Assembly (NCBI GenBank): GCA_008729055.1
Contig: SDUX01000002.1
Coordinates: 872,496 to 936,495, forward strand
DNA length: 64,000 bases
Reading direction: 5' to 3'
From: Pyropia haitanensis
Lineage: Eukaryota > Rhodophyta > Bangiophyceae > Bangiales > Bangiaceae
Made by a program: the position numbers and the translations under genes. The number at the start of each line of letters is the position of its first letter. The stretch's first letter is position 1. The notes under the pieces are model-generated. The model ran no database searches. It was not told where the DNA came from and was given only the letters and a program-made list of their open reading frames with translations. Positions 39,522 to 49,821 of the stretch are shown here, piece by piece.

Positions 39522-41558
39522 CTACAAAAACGCGTCCTCCTCCTCCTCCTCCTCTTCGATAATGTCGTCCAAAGTACACTCCGAGGCACTCAGCAGGCAA
39601 GACCTCGACGAGTTGAGGCGGTCCGTCGGGTTGCCAAGGCCGCCGAGCCCGCCGCCAAAGGCACCGCCAAAGCCGCCGCCGCCCAGGCCACCGCCGCCGC
39701 CGCCACCGCCAAAGCCACCCCCACCAACGCCGGCGGCGTCGGCGTCGCGGCTATCCGCGTCGCTGCCGACGCTGCTGACGGTGGAGCCCGGCGCCAAAAG
39801 CCCGGCCCGCGACGCACGGCCCGCGGCGACGCCGTCGGCGCCGCCGTCCCCCTCCCAGACACACGCGCCAAGTGACACGGGCGGCTGGTGCATGTCGGGG
39901 CCGTGCCACACGCGCGGGAGGCGGCCGAGTTCGGCCGACTCGGGCGCGCCCGCGGGTGGCGGCCGCCGGAACAGCCCAAACGCCAACAAGCACCCGATCA
40001 CCGAGTTGGGGTCCCCGGGGCTGGCGTCCACCATCTCCCGGTAGTTGAGTTCCTGGCCCACCCGCAACGCTTCTGCGGGGTCCGCCTCGTACGCAATGAT
40101 CATGGCCATCCAAAACGCCCGGTCCCGTGCCTGGTTCCGTCCCCGCAGCCGCAGCTCCCGCATCACCGTGTTCCACCGCGAGTCGTGCGTGGAGCCCCGC
40201 CGCCACTGGGCCAACGAGTAGGTGTAGATGCGGCGGGCGCGACGGGCGGGGGAGTTGGCAAACGTGTCTTGAACCCAGTCTGGAACGCCCGTCGCGTATG
40301 ACAGGTAGCGAGTGGGGTGGGCGCGTACCGCCCAGTGCGCCGCGTCCCGCTTGCCCACCGACCGCCATAGGGTGGTGGTGCGGATGTTGGGCGGCAGCTT
40401 GGCCTCCTCGGCGACAATCGCAGCACAAAAGGAGACGGTCGAGAGGAAGCCGACGGAGAAGTAGGGGCTCAGCTGGCTGCCATAGTCTTTGGCGGGGATC
40501 TGGCACTCGGAGAGCGCAGAGTCTTCATAGCCCCGCAGGCCGCCCCCCGACACAAACGTCGACAGCAGCTGCGTGGCGGGGCGCTCGCCGCCGCGAAAGT
40601 AGGAGCTGAGGACGGTGGCGGTCGTGTCCACCGACGCGGCGCGCAGCGTCTTGCGGAGCACAAAGTCGTTGGCCAGCCACGTCGCGGCTGTCCATGTGGA
40701 GCGGCGGCTCTCTGGCGGCTCGTCGCCGCCGTCCCCCTCTGCCTCGTGTGGCCAAATGTAGCCGAGGCGGCTGAGGTCCACCTGCCGCGACTCGAGCGTC
40801 AACGCCGCGTCTACCGAAGCGGCGGAGCGGACCTTGACGTGCGGCCGCGCATTGTCCTCAAAGGTCTGCAGGAACTCCTCGTACGTGTCCACGTTCCAAT
40901 CGTCCACGTCGCTGCACGGAATGACGACGCTAACGTCAACCTGCACCAGCGGAATGCCCCGCTTCCGCACCGCACCCGTCAGTTGCTCGACCGACGTGAT
41001 GTCCACGCTCATGCACGGCGCATCGCAGACGACCGCCGCCGCCCGCGACACAAACCCCTCCACCGCCGTGTCCCCCGTACAGCCGCCGAGGAGGGAGCAG
41101 GGTCCTCCCACCGCGTCCAGTCGCACCGCCAGCTGTACGTTGGCGGCGGCGAGCGTACCGTCGAGCTCCGCCAGCCCCTCGAGCAAAAACACCACATGCC
41201 GGATGCTGTTGCGGGCAAACGCATCCAGGGAGACGGCGTAGAGGACGACCAACGGCAGCCGCAACGAGTTGGCCATCGCCTTGGCCATCTCCAGCGACTC
41301 ATTCTGCGCCGACCGGGGCGCGCGAGAGCAGTGGTAGAGCACAAAGTCGCCTGCCAGGCCGCTGCGCAGGTCATCGAGCGACGAGATGGGCATGTGGAGG
41401 ACCGCCACCCGCGCGGCATCGACGCCCGCCGCTTCCAACACACCCGCCAAGGGTACACTTGATGGCGGCTGCTGCACAATGCCCACGGGGGACACGGCGC
41501 TCTGCTGCCGCATGGACGGCGTCGGGGACAAGTCGGCCGACGCGGGTGCCTCCATCAT
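39522..41558 (-). CDS. Divergent class II photolyase/cryptochrome-like protein
   Basis: 678 residues, intronless. The N-terminal alpha/beta domain resembles class II CPD photolyases: FVLYHCSRAPRSAQNESLEM, RHVVFLLEGLAELDGTLAAA, CDAPCMSVDITSVEQLTGAV and VDVSVVIPCS. The C-terminal helical domain keeps the class II order: LSPYFSVGFLS, RRIYTYSLAQWRRGSTHDSR with WNTVMRELRLRG, DRAFWMAMII, DPAEALRVGQELNYREMVDA and GDPNSVIG. Active class II enzymes have RMYW and DGRDPNG at the corresponding places; here they read RAFW and SPGDPNS, and the final tryptophan-rich segment is replaced by LLAFGLFRRP. Repair activity is therefore doubtful, and a signalling or scaffold role is an inference. A 130-residue extension follows (GADGVAAG, a Gly-rich block and a terminal EEEEEEEDAFL). 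The start at 41558 is the first Met of a double ATG. Confidence 0.78.
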   Translation of the reverse strand: MMEAPASADLSPTPSMRQQSAVSPVGIVQQPPSSVPLAGVLEAAGVDAARVAVLHMPISSLDDLRSGLAGDFVLYHCSRAPRSAQNESLEMAKAMANSLRLPLVVLYAVSLDAFARNSIRHVVFLLEGLAELDGTLAAANVQLAVRLDAVGGPCSLLGGCTGDTAVEGFVSRAAAVVCDAPCMSVDITSVEQLTGAVRKRGIPLVQVDVSVVIPCSDVDDWNVDTYEEFLQTFEDNARPHVKVRSAASVDAALTLESRQVDLSRLGYIWPHEAEGDGGDEPPESRRSTWTAATWLANDFVLRKTLRAASVDTTATVLSSYFRGGERPATQLLSTFVSGGGLRGYEDSALSECQIPAKDYGSQLSPYFSVGFLSTVSFCAAIVAEEAKLPPNIRTTTLWRSVGKRDAAHWAVRAHPTRYLSYATGVPDWVQDTFANSPARRARRIYTYSLAQWRRGSTHDSRWNTVMRELRLRGRNQARDRAFWMAMIIAYEADPAEALRVGQELNYREMVDASPGDPNSVIGCLLAFGLFRRPPPAGAPESAELGRLPRVWHGPDMHQPPVSLGACVWEGDGGADGVAAGRASRAGLLAPGSTVSSVGSDADSRDADAAGVGGGGFGGGGGGGGLGGGGFGGAFGGGLGGLGNPTDRLNSSRSCLLSASECTLDDIIEEEEEEEDAFL

Positions 41559-43708
41559 CGATGGTGGCGCGAGTGGACGACGGCGACACGCCGGTCAATG
41601 GGTAAGCACGACCGCTGCAACGTCGGAACGGATGGCGAGGGGGGAGAAACCCCGAAACTGCGGGAGAGCAGCCCACCCAAACCAAGCCGGGCGCCCACCA
41701 GCTTCTCCGCACCCGTACACTTCACGCGCGGGAAAGCATGCGCGGTGCACTCAACAAGCAGGCGGGGGGAGGGCGCACCACCGGTCACGCCTCTGCCAAC
41801 CGGCGCGGGGCGGCAAGCGGCCAACACCCCCGGGCCTACCCCCAGACCGTCCACGTCGTCCTGGCCACACGTCCGACGGTCATGAGCCGACCGCCGACGA
41901 CGCGCGGCCGCAACTTGCGGCTGGGACGCCCCACAGCCGCGGCGCAAGGTCAGCCACCCACCGCGCCGGGGAACAAACGCGCGGCGTCGCGGGCCCGCCG
42001 CCGCTGCCCCACACACCGGCTCGCGGCCTGCACGACGGCGACGGCGCGTGAGCATTCGCCCCCAGCCGTCAAACGCAGCCGCCGTGGCCGCCGCCCGCCC
42101 ACGCCGCTTCCGCGCGTCAGGGGCGCGTCGACGACGGCGCGGGGTGGGGACAAGAAATCGCCACCCGCGCCAGGAGTGGACCCGCGCGGGGGCTCGGCAC
42201 GCCAAACACACACAGGCGCAAGACTCCAAGGGAAAAAAAAAAAAACAGAGAGCAGACTCTACCTCGAGGCAGGTACGGGACAACAACGCTCCTCCACTAC
42301 AAATGCGTCGCCGCACGGCGGCGCACCTCCCCCCCCCCCCTGCAGCCGTTACAACCACTTGCTGCAGCCGACGACCCGCACCGCCCACCGCCCAGACACA
42401 ACGGAAAGGCGTGGGGAGCGGGGCGCGCCCAAAGGTCGGTCCAAAGGGAGAGGTCAGCACACCGACTCGTCCATGTTGGCCAAACGCGCGGGCGCGGTGA
42501 CGGGCGGCCGCAGCTGGCCACAGGCACGACCAGGCAAGCGAGCGCGGGCGGCACCAGCTGGTTCTACGACCGCGCGGCGGCGGCGGCGGCGACGGCGGGG
42601 AGCGTCAAGCACCGCAAACGCTCCGCAGCGGGAGGAGAAAAAAAAATGCGACTGCCGGCGCGGCAGCGCGGTACGGGTGTAGCAGGGGGGATGGGGCGTG
42701 CAGCGTCATGGTCACGGGCAGGTTCGGCCGCGTCGAAGCGACGCGTACGTGGGCAGCGCTGGTGTGGAGAACGGCGCACGGAAGATGGAAGCGCAAGACC
42801 GTACTGTAGGGTGTCGAGTACACAAGTCCACCGAGGAGGGGAATTCCAAAAGTGGCAGCATGAGAAATCTTTGACTATTGGTGAACCTTTTTGACCAGTG
42901 CGTCGCCATTGCGGTCTGCCAGCAACGAGCACCTGGACCTGGACTGTCGGACGCAACGCTCGGCCAAAGCGCCCGTGTCGCACGCTCCCGTCCCTCTGAC
43001 CACCCTTCCCGACGTCGACCCGAATGCCATGCTTGGCTGCACGTGCGCGCCGCGCGGTGGGTGCCCCTCCCAGGCCGCGCTTGGCGAGCGCGCCAGCTGC
43101 TTTGCCTCCCAGGACGTCCCGCCGCCACCTTCGATGGGGTCTAGAAGCAGCGAGCCGCGGTGACAGTGAACGTGCCTCGTAGCCGGGCGGCCCCGGTGAG
43201 GGGGACAGAGAGTGGTTATGGATTGGCTCTTGTGGGGAGCCCAGCTGGCGGCAGGAGCTATGAACGCAGCGGCGGTGGCGACGGCCGCGGGAAGACGTTC
43301 ACCCGGGGTATGCGCCGCGTGACCGTTGGAACGGTTCGCCGTCGGACGCCAGCCAACGCCCCCGGTTGGTTGACATGTAGCTGCGACTCTCGCTCCCCTC
43401 CACCTCTCCCTCACGTCTCCCTCACCTCTTCCATCCTCCCCCACGTAAACCACGCCCGTGCATCGTTGCCGCGTCGGCCGCGGCGACACTGGTGTGTGAA
43501 GCGCACGAGCTAGTCACACGCTTACATTGGCTCAGTGACGTGGACACAAAATTGGAGACACACAATTGGACTCAATTGTATCTCAGCCAGTCACAGGTCT
43601 CCACGTCGTTGTGAAAATGAGGGGCACGCGAAACCCTCAATCACCCTCATCCCTTCAGGGCACGTCCACCAATGTCGGCTATCAGTCTTAAATGAGTGGT
43701 TTTAAGAC

Positions 43709-43732
43709 GCCACGTGTACATACGTGGCAGCG
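43709..43732. repeat. Short inverted repeat with ACGTGGC arms
   Basis: GCCACGT and ACGTGGC flank a six-base centre (GCCACGTGTACATACGTGGC). The flanks GACG and CGTC extend the pairing with a bulge. A similar arrangement with a seven-base loop lies at about 44155-44177. Confidence 0.75.
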
Positions 43733-43950
43733 TCTGGGTGGTCGGGCTATCGGCGAGCTATCAGGCGAAGCACGTGAAGTGGACTTACGGTGGAGACGGG
43801 GGCTACCAACAGGCTACCTTCCAAACCACGGGTCCGTTCGTCGTCTTCGTTCCAGGCCGTTGGTGTTGACAACTCTCCACTATCACACTGTCGAAATGAT
43901 GCCCACACGTGGCACGCTCTCAGCCAATCATCGCCCTGGCAATTGGTAAG

Positions 43951-44025
43951 GTCTGTTGGCTCCAGGGCTATCGCTCGGCCAAAACACCCTGTTTTGGCCC
44001 GGCGATAGCTCTGGAGCTAACAGAC
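43951..44025. repeat. 75-nt near-perfect hairpin (36-nt arms, 3-nt loop)
   Basis: Arms 43951-43986 and 43990-44025 pair with four mismatches around a CCC loop; the outer ends are GTCTGTT...AACAGAC. Candidates are a small foldback element or a small-RNA precursor. No transcript evidence can be read from sequence. Confidence 0.85.
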
Positions 44026-44397
44026 GTCAGGGTACGGAGAGGAAGTTATGTCGTCACTTATATCAAGTCTATTCGCTGAGGGGGGTTCGTTTTAGGCCGG
44101 AATAGCTCGTTGACATTGATGAACGACCGCATCAGTGCCACGTTTGGCCCGACGCGCCACGTTTTTCCTACGTGGCACGAATATCGGCGAATATCGACAT
44201 TGGTGGACGTGCCCTCAGTGACGGGCCTTGACTCGTCATCTTCCGCCACAGGCGCTCCTGGTCCACATGCCGAACTCTCCTCGCTCGGGCCGCCAGTGCC
44301 ACCCCTCGTGCCCTTCCTCGAGCGACCCGCTGCTGCCGGTCAACGTCTGCTTGCGCAACGCCCCCCCCAGCCGCTGGTACAACACCACTGCCGTGCC

Positions 44398-45723
44398 ATG
44401 ACCCTGTCCTTCCCCTCCCCGTCACGCCCGCGCGGCGGTGGCGGCGCCGTCGGCGCCTCTGCACGCGCCCGCGGCCCGCGCGGCGGGCCCGCCGCGCCCG
44501 CGGCGCCGCCGCCGGCCGCGGCGACAGCCTTTGTGCCGCCCGCCGTGGCGGCCCGCCGGGCCGCCGCCATTGGCCGCGCCCCGTGGTTGGCGCCGCCGCC
44601 GCCGCGGCCGCGGCGGGGCCACCCCCCCGCCCGGCCGCCCCACCGCCACGGCGGCGGCCGCCACGCGCGGCGCCAGCCCAGACCGCCCACCGCGACGGCC
44701 GCGGCGGCGGCCACCCCGCCGCCGCCGCCGCCGCCGCCCATACCCGACGCGGGCGCCGAGTGGATCACCGGCGCCCGCGGCTTGCGCGTGTACGTGCGCA
44801 AGTGGCTGCCGGCGGCGGGTGGCGGCGGCGGCGCCCCCGCGGCGGTGGTGCTGGTCCACCATGGCGGCTTTTGCCATAGCGGCATGTACGCGGGGCTGGC
44901 CGAGTGGCTGACCCGCCCGGACGCGCCCGTCCCGCTCGCGGTTGTTGCGCTGGATGCCATGTCCCACGGCCGCTCGGAGCGGCTGGGCGGCCACTTTGGG
45001 TACTATGAGGGCATGGACGACCTGACCGCCAACGTGCGGCGGGTGGTGGACGCGGTCGTGCGGCGGGAGTGGCCGTCGGCGCCGCTGTTTGTGCTCGGCG
45101 AGTCGGCCGGCGGCACCGTGCTGCTGTCCATGGCGGTGGAGCGGGCGGCGGACGCGGCGGCGGCGGCGGCGGCCGGCACGGGCGGCGCGGACCGGGCGCG
45201 CACGCACGGCTGGGCGGGCGAGGATGTGCGCGGCATGGTCCTGCTCGGCCCCGCCGTGCAGCTGCGCCGCGAATTCCTGCCACCCCCGCCGGTCGTGGCG
45301 GTGCTCACCGCCGCCGCCCGCGTCTTGCCACACCTCCCCGTGCCGGGCGGGGAGGATGACCTGGCGGGGGGTCCCAGCTGGGACGCCGCGTTTGGGGACC
45401 TCGCCGCCGCCGCGGCGGTCGCGGCGGACCCGCTCGTCAGCAACGTGCAGCCGCGGCTGCGCACGGCGGCGGGCATGCTCGCCGCGTTCGCCGCGCTGTG
45501 GCCGGCGCTGGAGCGCGTCGACGTGCCGCTGCTGGTGCTGCATGGGGAGGACGACGTGCGGGTGGAGCTGGACAAGAGCCAAGCGCTCGTCCGCCGCGCC
45601 GCGACGGCGGACAAGCGGCTCGACGTGCTGCCGGGCGCGCGGCACATGCTGCTGCTGGACCGGCCAGAGGTGACGCGGGACGTGCTGGCCCGCATCGAGG
45701 CGTGGGTGGGGGCGCGCGTTTGA
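44398..45723 (+). CDS. Alpha/beta hydrolase, monoacylglycerol-lipase-like
   Basis: 441 residues, intronless. The fold starts after an Ala/Pro/Arg-rich N-terminus of about 120 residues, which could be a plastid transit region (MTLSFPSPSRPRGGGG). Core segments are EWITGARGLRVYVRKWLP, AVVLVHHGGFCHSGMYAGLA (oxyanion HHG), ALDAMSHGRSERLGGHFGYY, FVLGESAGGTVLLSMAVERA (nucleophile S236), MVLLGPAVQL, LLVLHGEDDVRVELDKS (acid D385 or D386) and LPGARHMLLLDRPE (H416). This pattern matches the monoglyceride lipase/lysophospholipase (Hydrolase_4) group, which includes caffeoylshikimate esterase in plants. The substrate cannot be read from the sequence; an acylglycerol or lysophospholipid is likely. The nucleophile elbow is GESAGG where the family usually has G(H/E)S(M/L)GG. 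It is convergent with GnT I. Confidence 0.85.
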   Translation: MTLSFPSPSRPRGGGGAVGASARARGPRGGPAAPAAPPPAAATAFVPPAVAARRAAAIGRAPWLAPPPPRPRRGHPPARPPHRHGGGRHARRQPRPPTATAAAAATPPPPPPPPIPDAGAEWITGARGLRVYVRKWLPAAGGGGGAPAAVVLVHHGGFCHSGMYAGLAEWLTRPDAPVPLAVVALDAMSHGRSERLGGHFGYYEGMDDLTANVRRVVDAVVRREWPSAPLFVLGESAGGTVLLSMAVERAADAAAAAAAGTGGADRARTHGWAGEDVRGMVLLGPAVQLRREFLPPPPVVAVLTAAARVLPHLPVPGGEDDLAGGPSWDAAFGDLAAAAAVAADPLVSNVQPRLRTAAGMLAAFAALWPALERVDVPLLVLHGEDDVRVELDKSQALVRRAATADKRLDVLPGARHMLLLDRPEVTRDVLARIEAWVGARV

Positions 45724-46321
45724 CGGGGTCGGCACGCGCGGGGGGGAGGACGATGGGAACGGGAGGGATGGGCAGGGGAGGGCGGGGGGGGGTGGCGGGT
45801 GAGCGCGGCGTGAGTCTCATCGATGGCTTCTGGGCCACGGCCCGTGGGGGGGCGGGGTGGTGCTGTGGGCGTGGCGCGGCTGGCACACGAATCATGAGAA
45901 GCATGACGGCGGCGATGGAACATTGGCACCTCACCGGCCTCGCTGGGGCCTTCAAGAGGCGGGGGACGCGCTGTAGCAGCCGCGTCGTTGCCGGCGGGGC
46001 ATCACCATTGGTTCCCCTCTGCCCCCGTGCGTGCGCGGCTTGGTGGCGAGCGTCGGGGGCAAGCACCCAGCCGCGGCGGACGGGGTGCCCCACGAGCTGG
46101 GACGGTGCGCCGCGTGTCGCCGCTCCCGTATTCTCCCACCCCCCCCCACTTCCCGTCCCCCCTCTCCACTCCCCCTCGGTACTCCTTCCCCTCCAACCGC
46201 CCTCCTCTCTCCCCCCCCCCTCGCCGTACATGAACCAGCGACTAGGGTCACCAGCGGCCAGGCTGCAGGCCATTCCCCAGGAGCATAGAAAAGACAGTCC
46301 CGCCCGCATCACCCTCCCCCC
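45724..46321. other. Convergent spacer between hydrolase and GnT I
   Basis: 598 bp; C-rich on the plus strand over 46130-46230. No supported feature. Confidence 0.5.
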
Positions 46322-47650
46322 CTACGTTGGCTCCTGCAGCCGCACGTCGGGCGGCAGCACCTCCTCCCAGTTGCGGGGCACCAGGAACGCCCAGCGCCCC
46401 CCCCCCCCCCACGGCACGACGACCACCCCCCCGTAGCTCGTCCGCCACACCCCGTGCCGGTGGTCGGCCATGGCGCCGACGCGCTTCGCGACTGGCTCGA
46501 TGTTGCCCGGCGGGAAGCGGACCGCCACGTCGCCCGGCGCCGTCTTGCTGCGCAGGTAGTTGGTGTACCGCCACAGCGTCGCGGCGCGGAGGCGCCCCCA
46601 AAACGCCGCCGCGTACGCGTCGGGGGCGAGGTACGAAAAGTCTTTCGCCGCCCAGTCGACGCGCGCCTCGGCGGTCACCACCTGCGAGATGTGCGCCTTG
46701 TAGTCGTACGAGGACGAGGCGCCCGCCTCGCCAAAGTTGGCCACCCGCGACACCTCGGGCCGGACGCACTGCCGGCCGCGCCGCTGGTCGGGGTGCCGCA
46801 GCCAGTCGTCCCAAAAGAGCGTCGGCCACTTGGGCGCCAGCTCCGCGTACAGCGCCCGCGTGAGCGTCCAGCCCAGGCCGGGGAACCAGTCGGTGCGGTG
46901 GAGGGCGGCGGCGTCGCCGCGCAGCGACGCCTTGCCATTGTCGTTCCACCCCGACACGCAGTAGAGCGTCGGGTCCGCGTCGAGCAGCGGCGCGGTGGCG
47001 ACCCAGTAGTCAAACGCGTCGGGCGCGAGGCGCATGTCGTCCTCGAGGATGATGACCCGCTGGAAGGCGGGGTACTCGGTGAAGAGCCGGCGGAGGGCGT
47101 ACCCATAGTGGCGGGTGATCTTGCGGTACGCGACAACGTTGAGGAACCAGTAGTCGGACGTGTTCACGTCGTGCGGGTACGGCGACGTGTGCGCCCAGTG
47201 GGTGTAGGTGATGTTGGCCGCCACGGCGGTGCGGCGGAAGGCGGTCAGGACGGCGGTCACGTTGGCGTACGTGTCCAGGTCGCCCTCGCCCTGCGCGTCT
47301 TGGGAGACAAAGAGGGGCAGCGCGCCGGCGCGGCGCGGGTGGGTAGCCGCGATCGACGCCAGCGCCGTCGCGAGATAGTCGGCGCGGGAGTGGGTAAAGA
47401 GGAGCACGGCGGTGGTGGCTTCCACGGACGAGGGGGGGGGGGGTGCGCCCGCCGGCGTGCCACCCCCGGCAGCGGGGGCAGGCGCAGCCGCCGCGGCATC
47501 CACCGGGCCCACGGAGGCGGGCGCCGCCGCCGCCGCACTGGCCTTGACGTTGGCCGCCGCCCCAGCCGCGGCGGCCACGGGGGGCTCCCCCAGGCCCGTC
47601 CGCAGCGGGGACGCGAGCGGGACGCCGGCCCGCCCAGCCGCCGCCGCCGC

Positions 47651-47681
<31 letters not shown>

Positions 47682-47806
47682 GCGGGCCCGTTTGGCGTCG
47701 AACGCCACTTGCCCAGCAGCCGCCCGCCCTTGAGTACCACCCGCACGCACAGGAGCACCACCGCCAAGGGCGCCACGGCGCGCAGCAAGGACCGCCACCC
47801 GCCGCG

Positions 47807-47837
<31 letters not shown>

Positions 47838-48124
47838 GCGGCCAAAACGTAGGGCCCGCCGCCGCCGCCGCCAGACGTGGCCGCGTGGCGCGGCGGCGGG
47901 TGTGGGAGCGGCGGCGGCGGCGGCGGCGGCGGCCGCCGCCGTCGCCGCCGCGGCGGGCTCCCCGCCGCCGCCGCCGCCGCGCGGCGCGCCGCCGCCGCCA
48001 CGCCGCCGCCGCCGTCCCCGCCGTCCGCAGCGCCGCCGCCGCCGTTACTGGGGAGCGGCCGTCGATGGCGACGGCGGGTGGCTGGTGGTGCCGCGGCGAC
48101 GCCGGCACTGGCCGTCGTCGCCAT
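46322..48124 (-). CDS. MGAT1: N-acetylglucosaminyltransferase I (GT13)
   Basis: Golgi enzyme that adds GlcNAc to the alpha-1,3 arm of Man5GlcNAc2 and so begins complex N-glycan formation (EC 2.4.1.101). 600 residues, intronless. A cytosolic Arg/Pro/Gly-rich N-terminus precedes one membrane anchor (RAVAPLAVVLLCVRVVLKGG, about residues 113-132), then an Ala-rich stem and the luminal domain. Family marks are AVLLFTHSRADYLATALASI, the nucleotide/metal site RVIILEDDMRLAPDAFDYW (EDD at 361-363), YCVSGWNDNGK (CxSxWNDNGK signature), GLGWTLTRALYAELAPKWPT, FWDDWLRHP and QCVRPEVSRVANFGEAGAS. The catalytic set looks complete, so activity is expected. The cytosolic tail is unusually long. The start at 48124 is the first ATG; a later start closer to the anchor would also be possible. 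An A15 tract lies 141 bp upstream of the start. Confidence 0.93.
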
Positions 48125-48767
48125 GGGGGGGGGGGGGGCGTGCTGTCAAGGGGGGGGGGGGTGGCGGGGGGAGGGAGGCGGGAGTCGATGCGGAGCGGGA
48201 CGGCGGCCGACGACCGCCACGCGCGCGCGGCGGGTTTGACCGCGACTGCCACTGTAGACGCGCACGAAAAAAAAAAAAAAATTGAGCCCCAGAGCGGGAC
48301 GACCGGATGCCAAAATCCCGTCTGTTGCCAGGTGGTGTTGGTCACGGCTCTGCTTGGCGCACCCGGCACGGGCGCGATGGCCACAACCCCTCGTGTGGGC
48401 GACGCGCACCGCGTGGCGGCCGGGCGCTGCCGTCGGCGGCAGCCGCAGCGCTAGCGTTCCCGACGGCCGCACCGCGCCGTGTGCCGGCCGCCCCCTGTGG
48501 CGAGCGGCTGACGGGAAGACGGCGAGCGCGTCGTGTCCACAACACAGCGGCCGGCGCGCGGCCACGCACGCGGCGGTCCACCACTGCCGACAACGGGACC
48601 AGCGGGGCGGACGCGGGGGCGTCCAGGACACGGTCCATGGACAAGGAGGCACCAAAAAAAACACAAGACCTCTGCCGACACGCTCACCAAAAACAGTCCA
48701 TCTGACACCCACGCTGCTATGGCATCACGTATCCCCCCACGCGGTAGCCACAGCACCCCCCCCCCCC
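48125..48767. other. Spacer between GnT I start and ferredoxin-like gene end
   Basis: It contains A15 at 48265-48279 and A8 at 48654-48661, the latter about 105 bp after the ferredoxin stop on the minus strand. No supported gene. Confidence 0.5.
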
Positions 48768-49312
48768 TCACACCACATCCCACCCATCATCGTCCTCCTC
48801 GTCCCCCCCCCCCCCCCATACACGCGCACACCCACCTCGGGCGCCCCCCCCCCCACCCCCCCCCCCCCGCGGCGACCGCGGCGGCCCCCCCCACCGGCAC
48901 CTGACACGCGCGCACAACCCCCCCCCCGGCGACACCTCCACCTCACACCGGTAGCAGCCGCCGGTGCGGCACCAGTCATCGTCACCGGGGCGGACGGACA
49001 GCGCGCCCGCCCGGAGCGCCACGTCGAGGAGCGTCGCCTCGCCGGCGGCGGGGGTGGTCGCCACGCCGGCGGGGGCAAAGACGAGCGTCGTCGTGTCGGC
49101 GAGGAGCGGGGTTGGGGGGGGGGGGGCGGGGGGGGGGTCGCCGCCGCTGACGCGCTCGTCGTGGTCGCTGCGGTCACCCGTGCGCCGTGGGGGGGGGTGT
49201 ACCGCGGCCGGTGGGGGGGGGAGGGGGGGGGGCGGAGCGCCAGCCGCTGCTGCCGCGGCGGGACGGCCCGCGGCGCGGCGAGCCGCAGAGGAGTGGTGGG
49301 GAGGAAGGCCAT
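48768..49312 (-). CDS. Plastid-targeted 2Fe-2S ferredoxin-like protein
   Basis: The start at 49312 opens MAFLPTTPLRLAAPRAVPPR, a transit-peptide-like N-terminus matching the MAFV starts of two other plastid-type genes here. In a second frame follow ADTTTLVFAPAGVATTPAAG, EATLLDVALRAGALSVRPGD and DDWCRTGGCYRCEVEVSPGG. CRTGGCYRC has the C-x4-C-x2-C spacing of plant-type 2Fe-2S ferredoxins. The fourth ligand would be one of two Cys shortly after (GGLCARVRCRW), but the usual spacing to the fourth Cys is not evident, and the 3' part may be in another exon. Two G runs (49114-49126 and 49128-49137) separate the frames. The redox partner is unknown. A 2Fe-2S protein fold is likely; the exact subfamily is open. 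Confidence 0.55.
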
Positions 49313-49821
49313 CGCGTGCGCAGCCAGCAGGGGGATGCGAGGGGGCAGCGGAAAAAGTTCAAGGGCGCACCGCGTCCATCGGCCGCTGGGACCGCCAGCG
49401 AGGGAAGCGGCCGCGCAGTGGGTGCTAAACCGGGACCACGTGCAAGAGGGGTCGGAGCCGATCATCACGATTCTTGCTTGCACGGCAACGGAGCTCGACC
49501 CCTGTTGGCAGCAAGATATTTGCCAAGAGTTTGCTGCTCAAAGCACGATTCTTGCACTGGTGCAAAAGTCAAGCAGTCTTGTCGTCCAGAACAAAAAATC
49601 TCCCGCGTTTGATTCAGCCGGTTTGTCGGACGGTGTCCAATGAAAACTCTCGGTTGACTTGGAGAGCGCAGCGTTGAGAACGAACCCCTCTGTCATGCGC
49701 GTACCCACATCCACGCAGCCGCCGCCGCAGTCGCATTCGCCGACGGGCGGGCGGCGGCCGCGGCGGACCGCGAGGCGGGGTCTGCCGCCGCGGCGGCCGC
49801 CGCCGCTCGTCGCGCGGCGAG
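49313..49821. other. Spacer upstream of ferredoxin-like gene
   Basis: Promoter side of the ferredoxin-like gene and 3' side of a broken WD40 gene. It includes a less GC-rich stretch at 49440-49650. No supported feature. Confidence 0.45.

Larger units (their letters stand above)
41559..44397. other. Divergent spacer with hairpins and ACGTGG motifs
   Basis: 2.8 kb between the photolyase-like gene (-) and a hydrolase gene (+). It includes an A12 tract near 42234 and, from 43500 to 44250, unusually AT-rich DNA with several palindromes and repeated CCACGT/ACGTGG cores. Frames crossing it have no conserved features. Confidence 0.5.
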
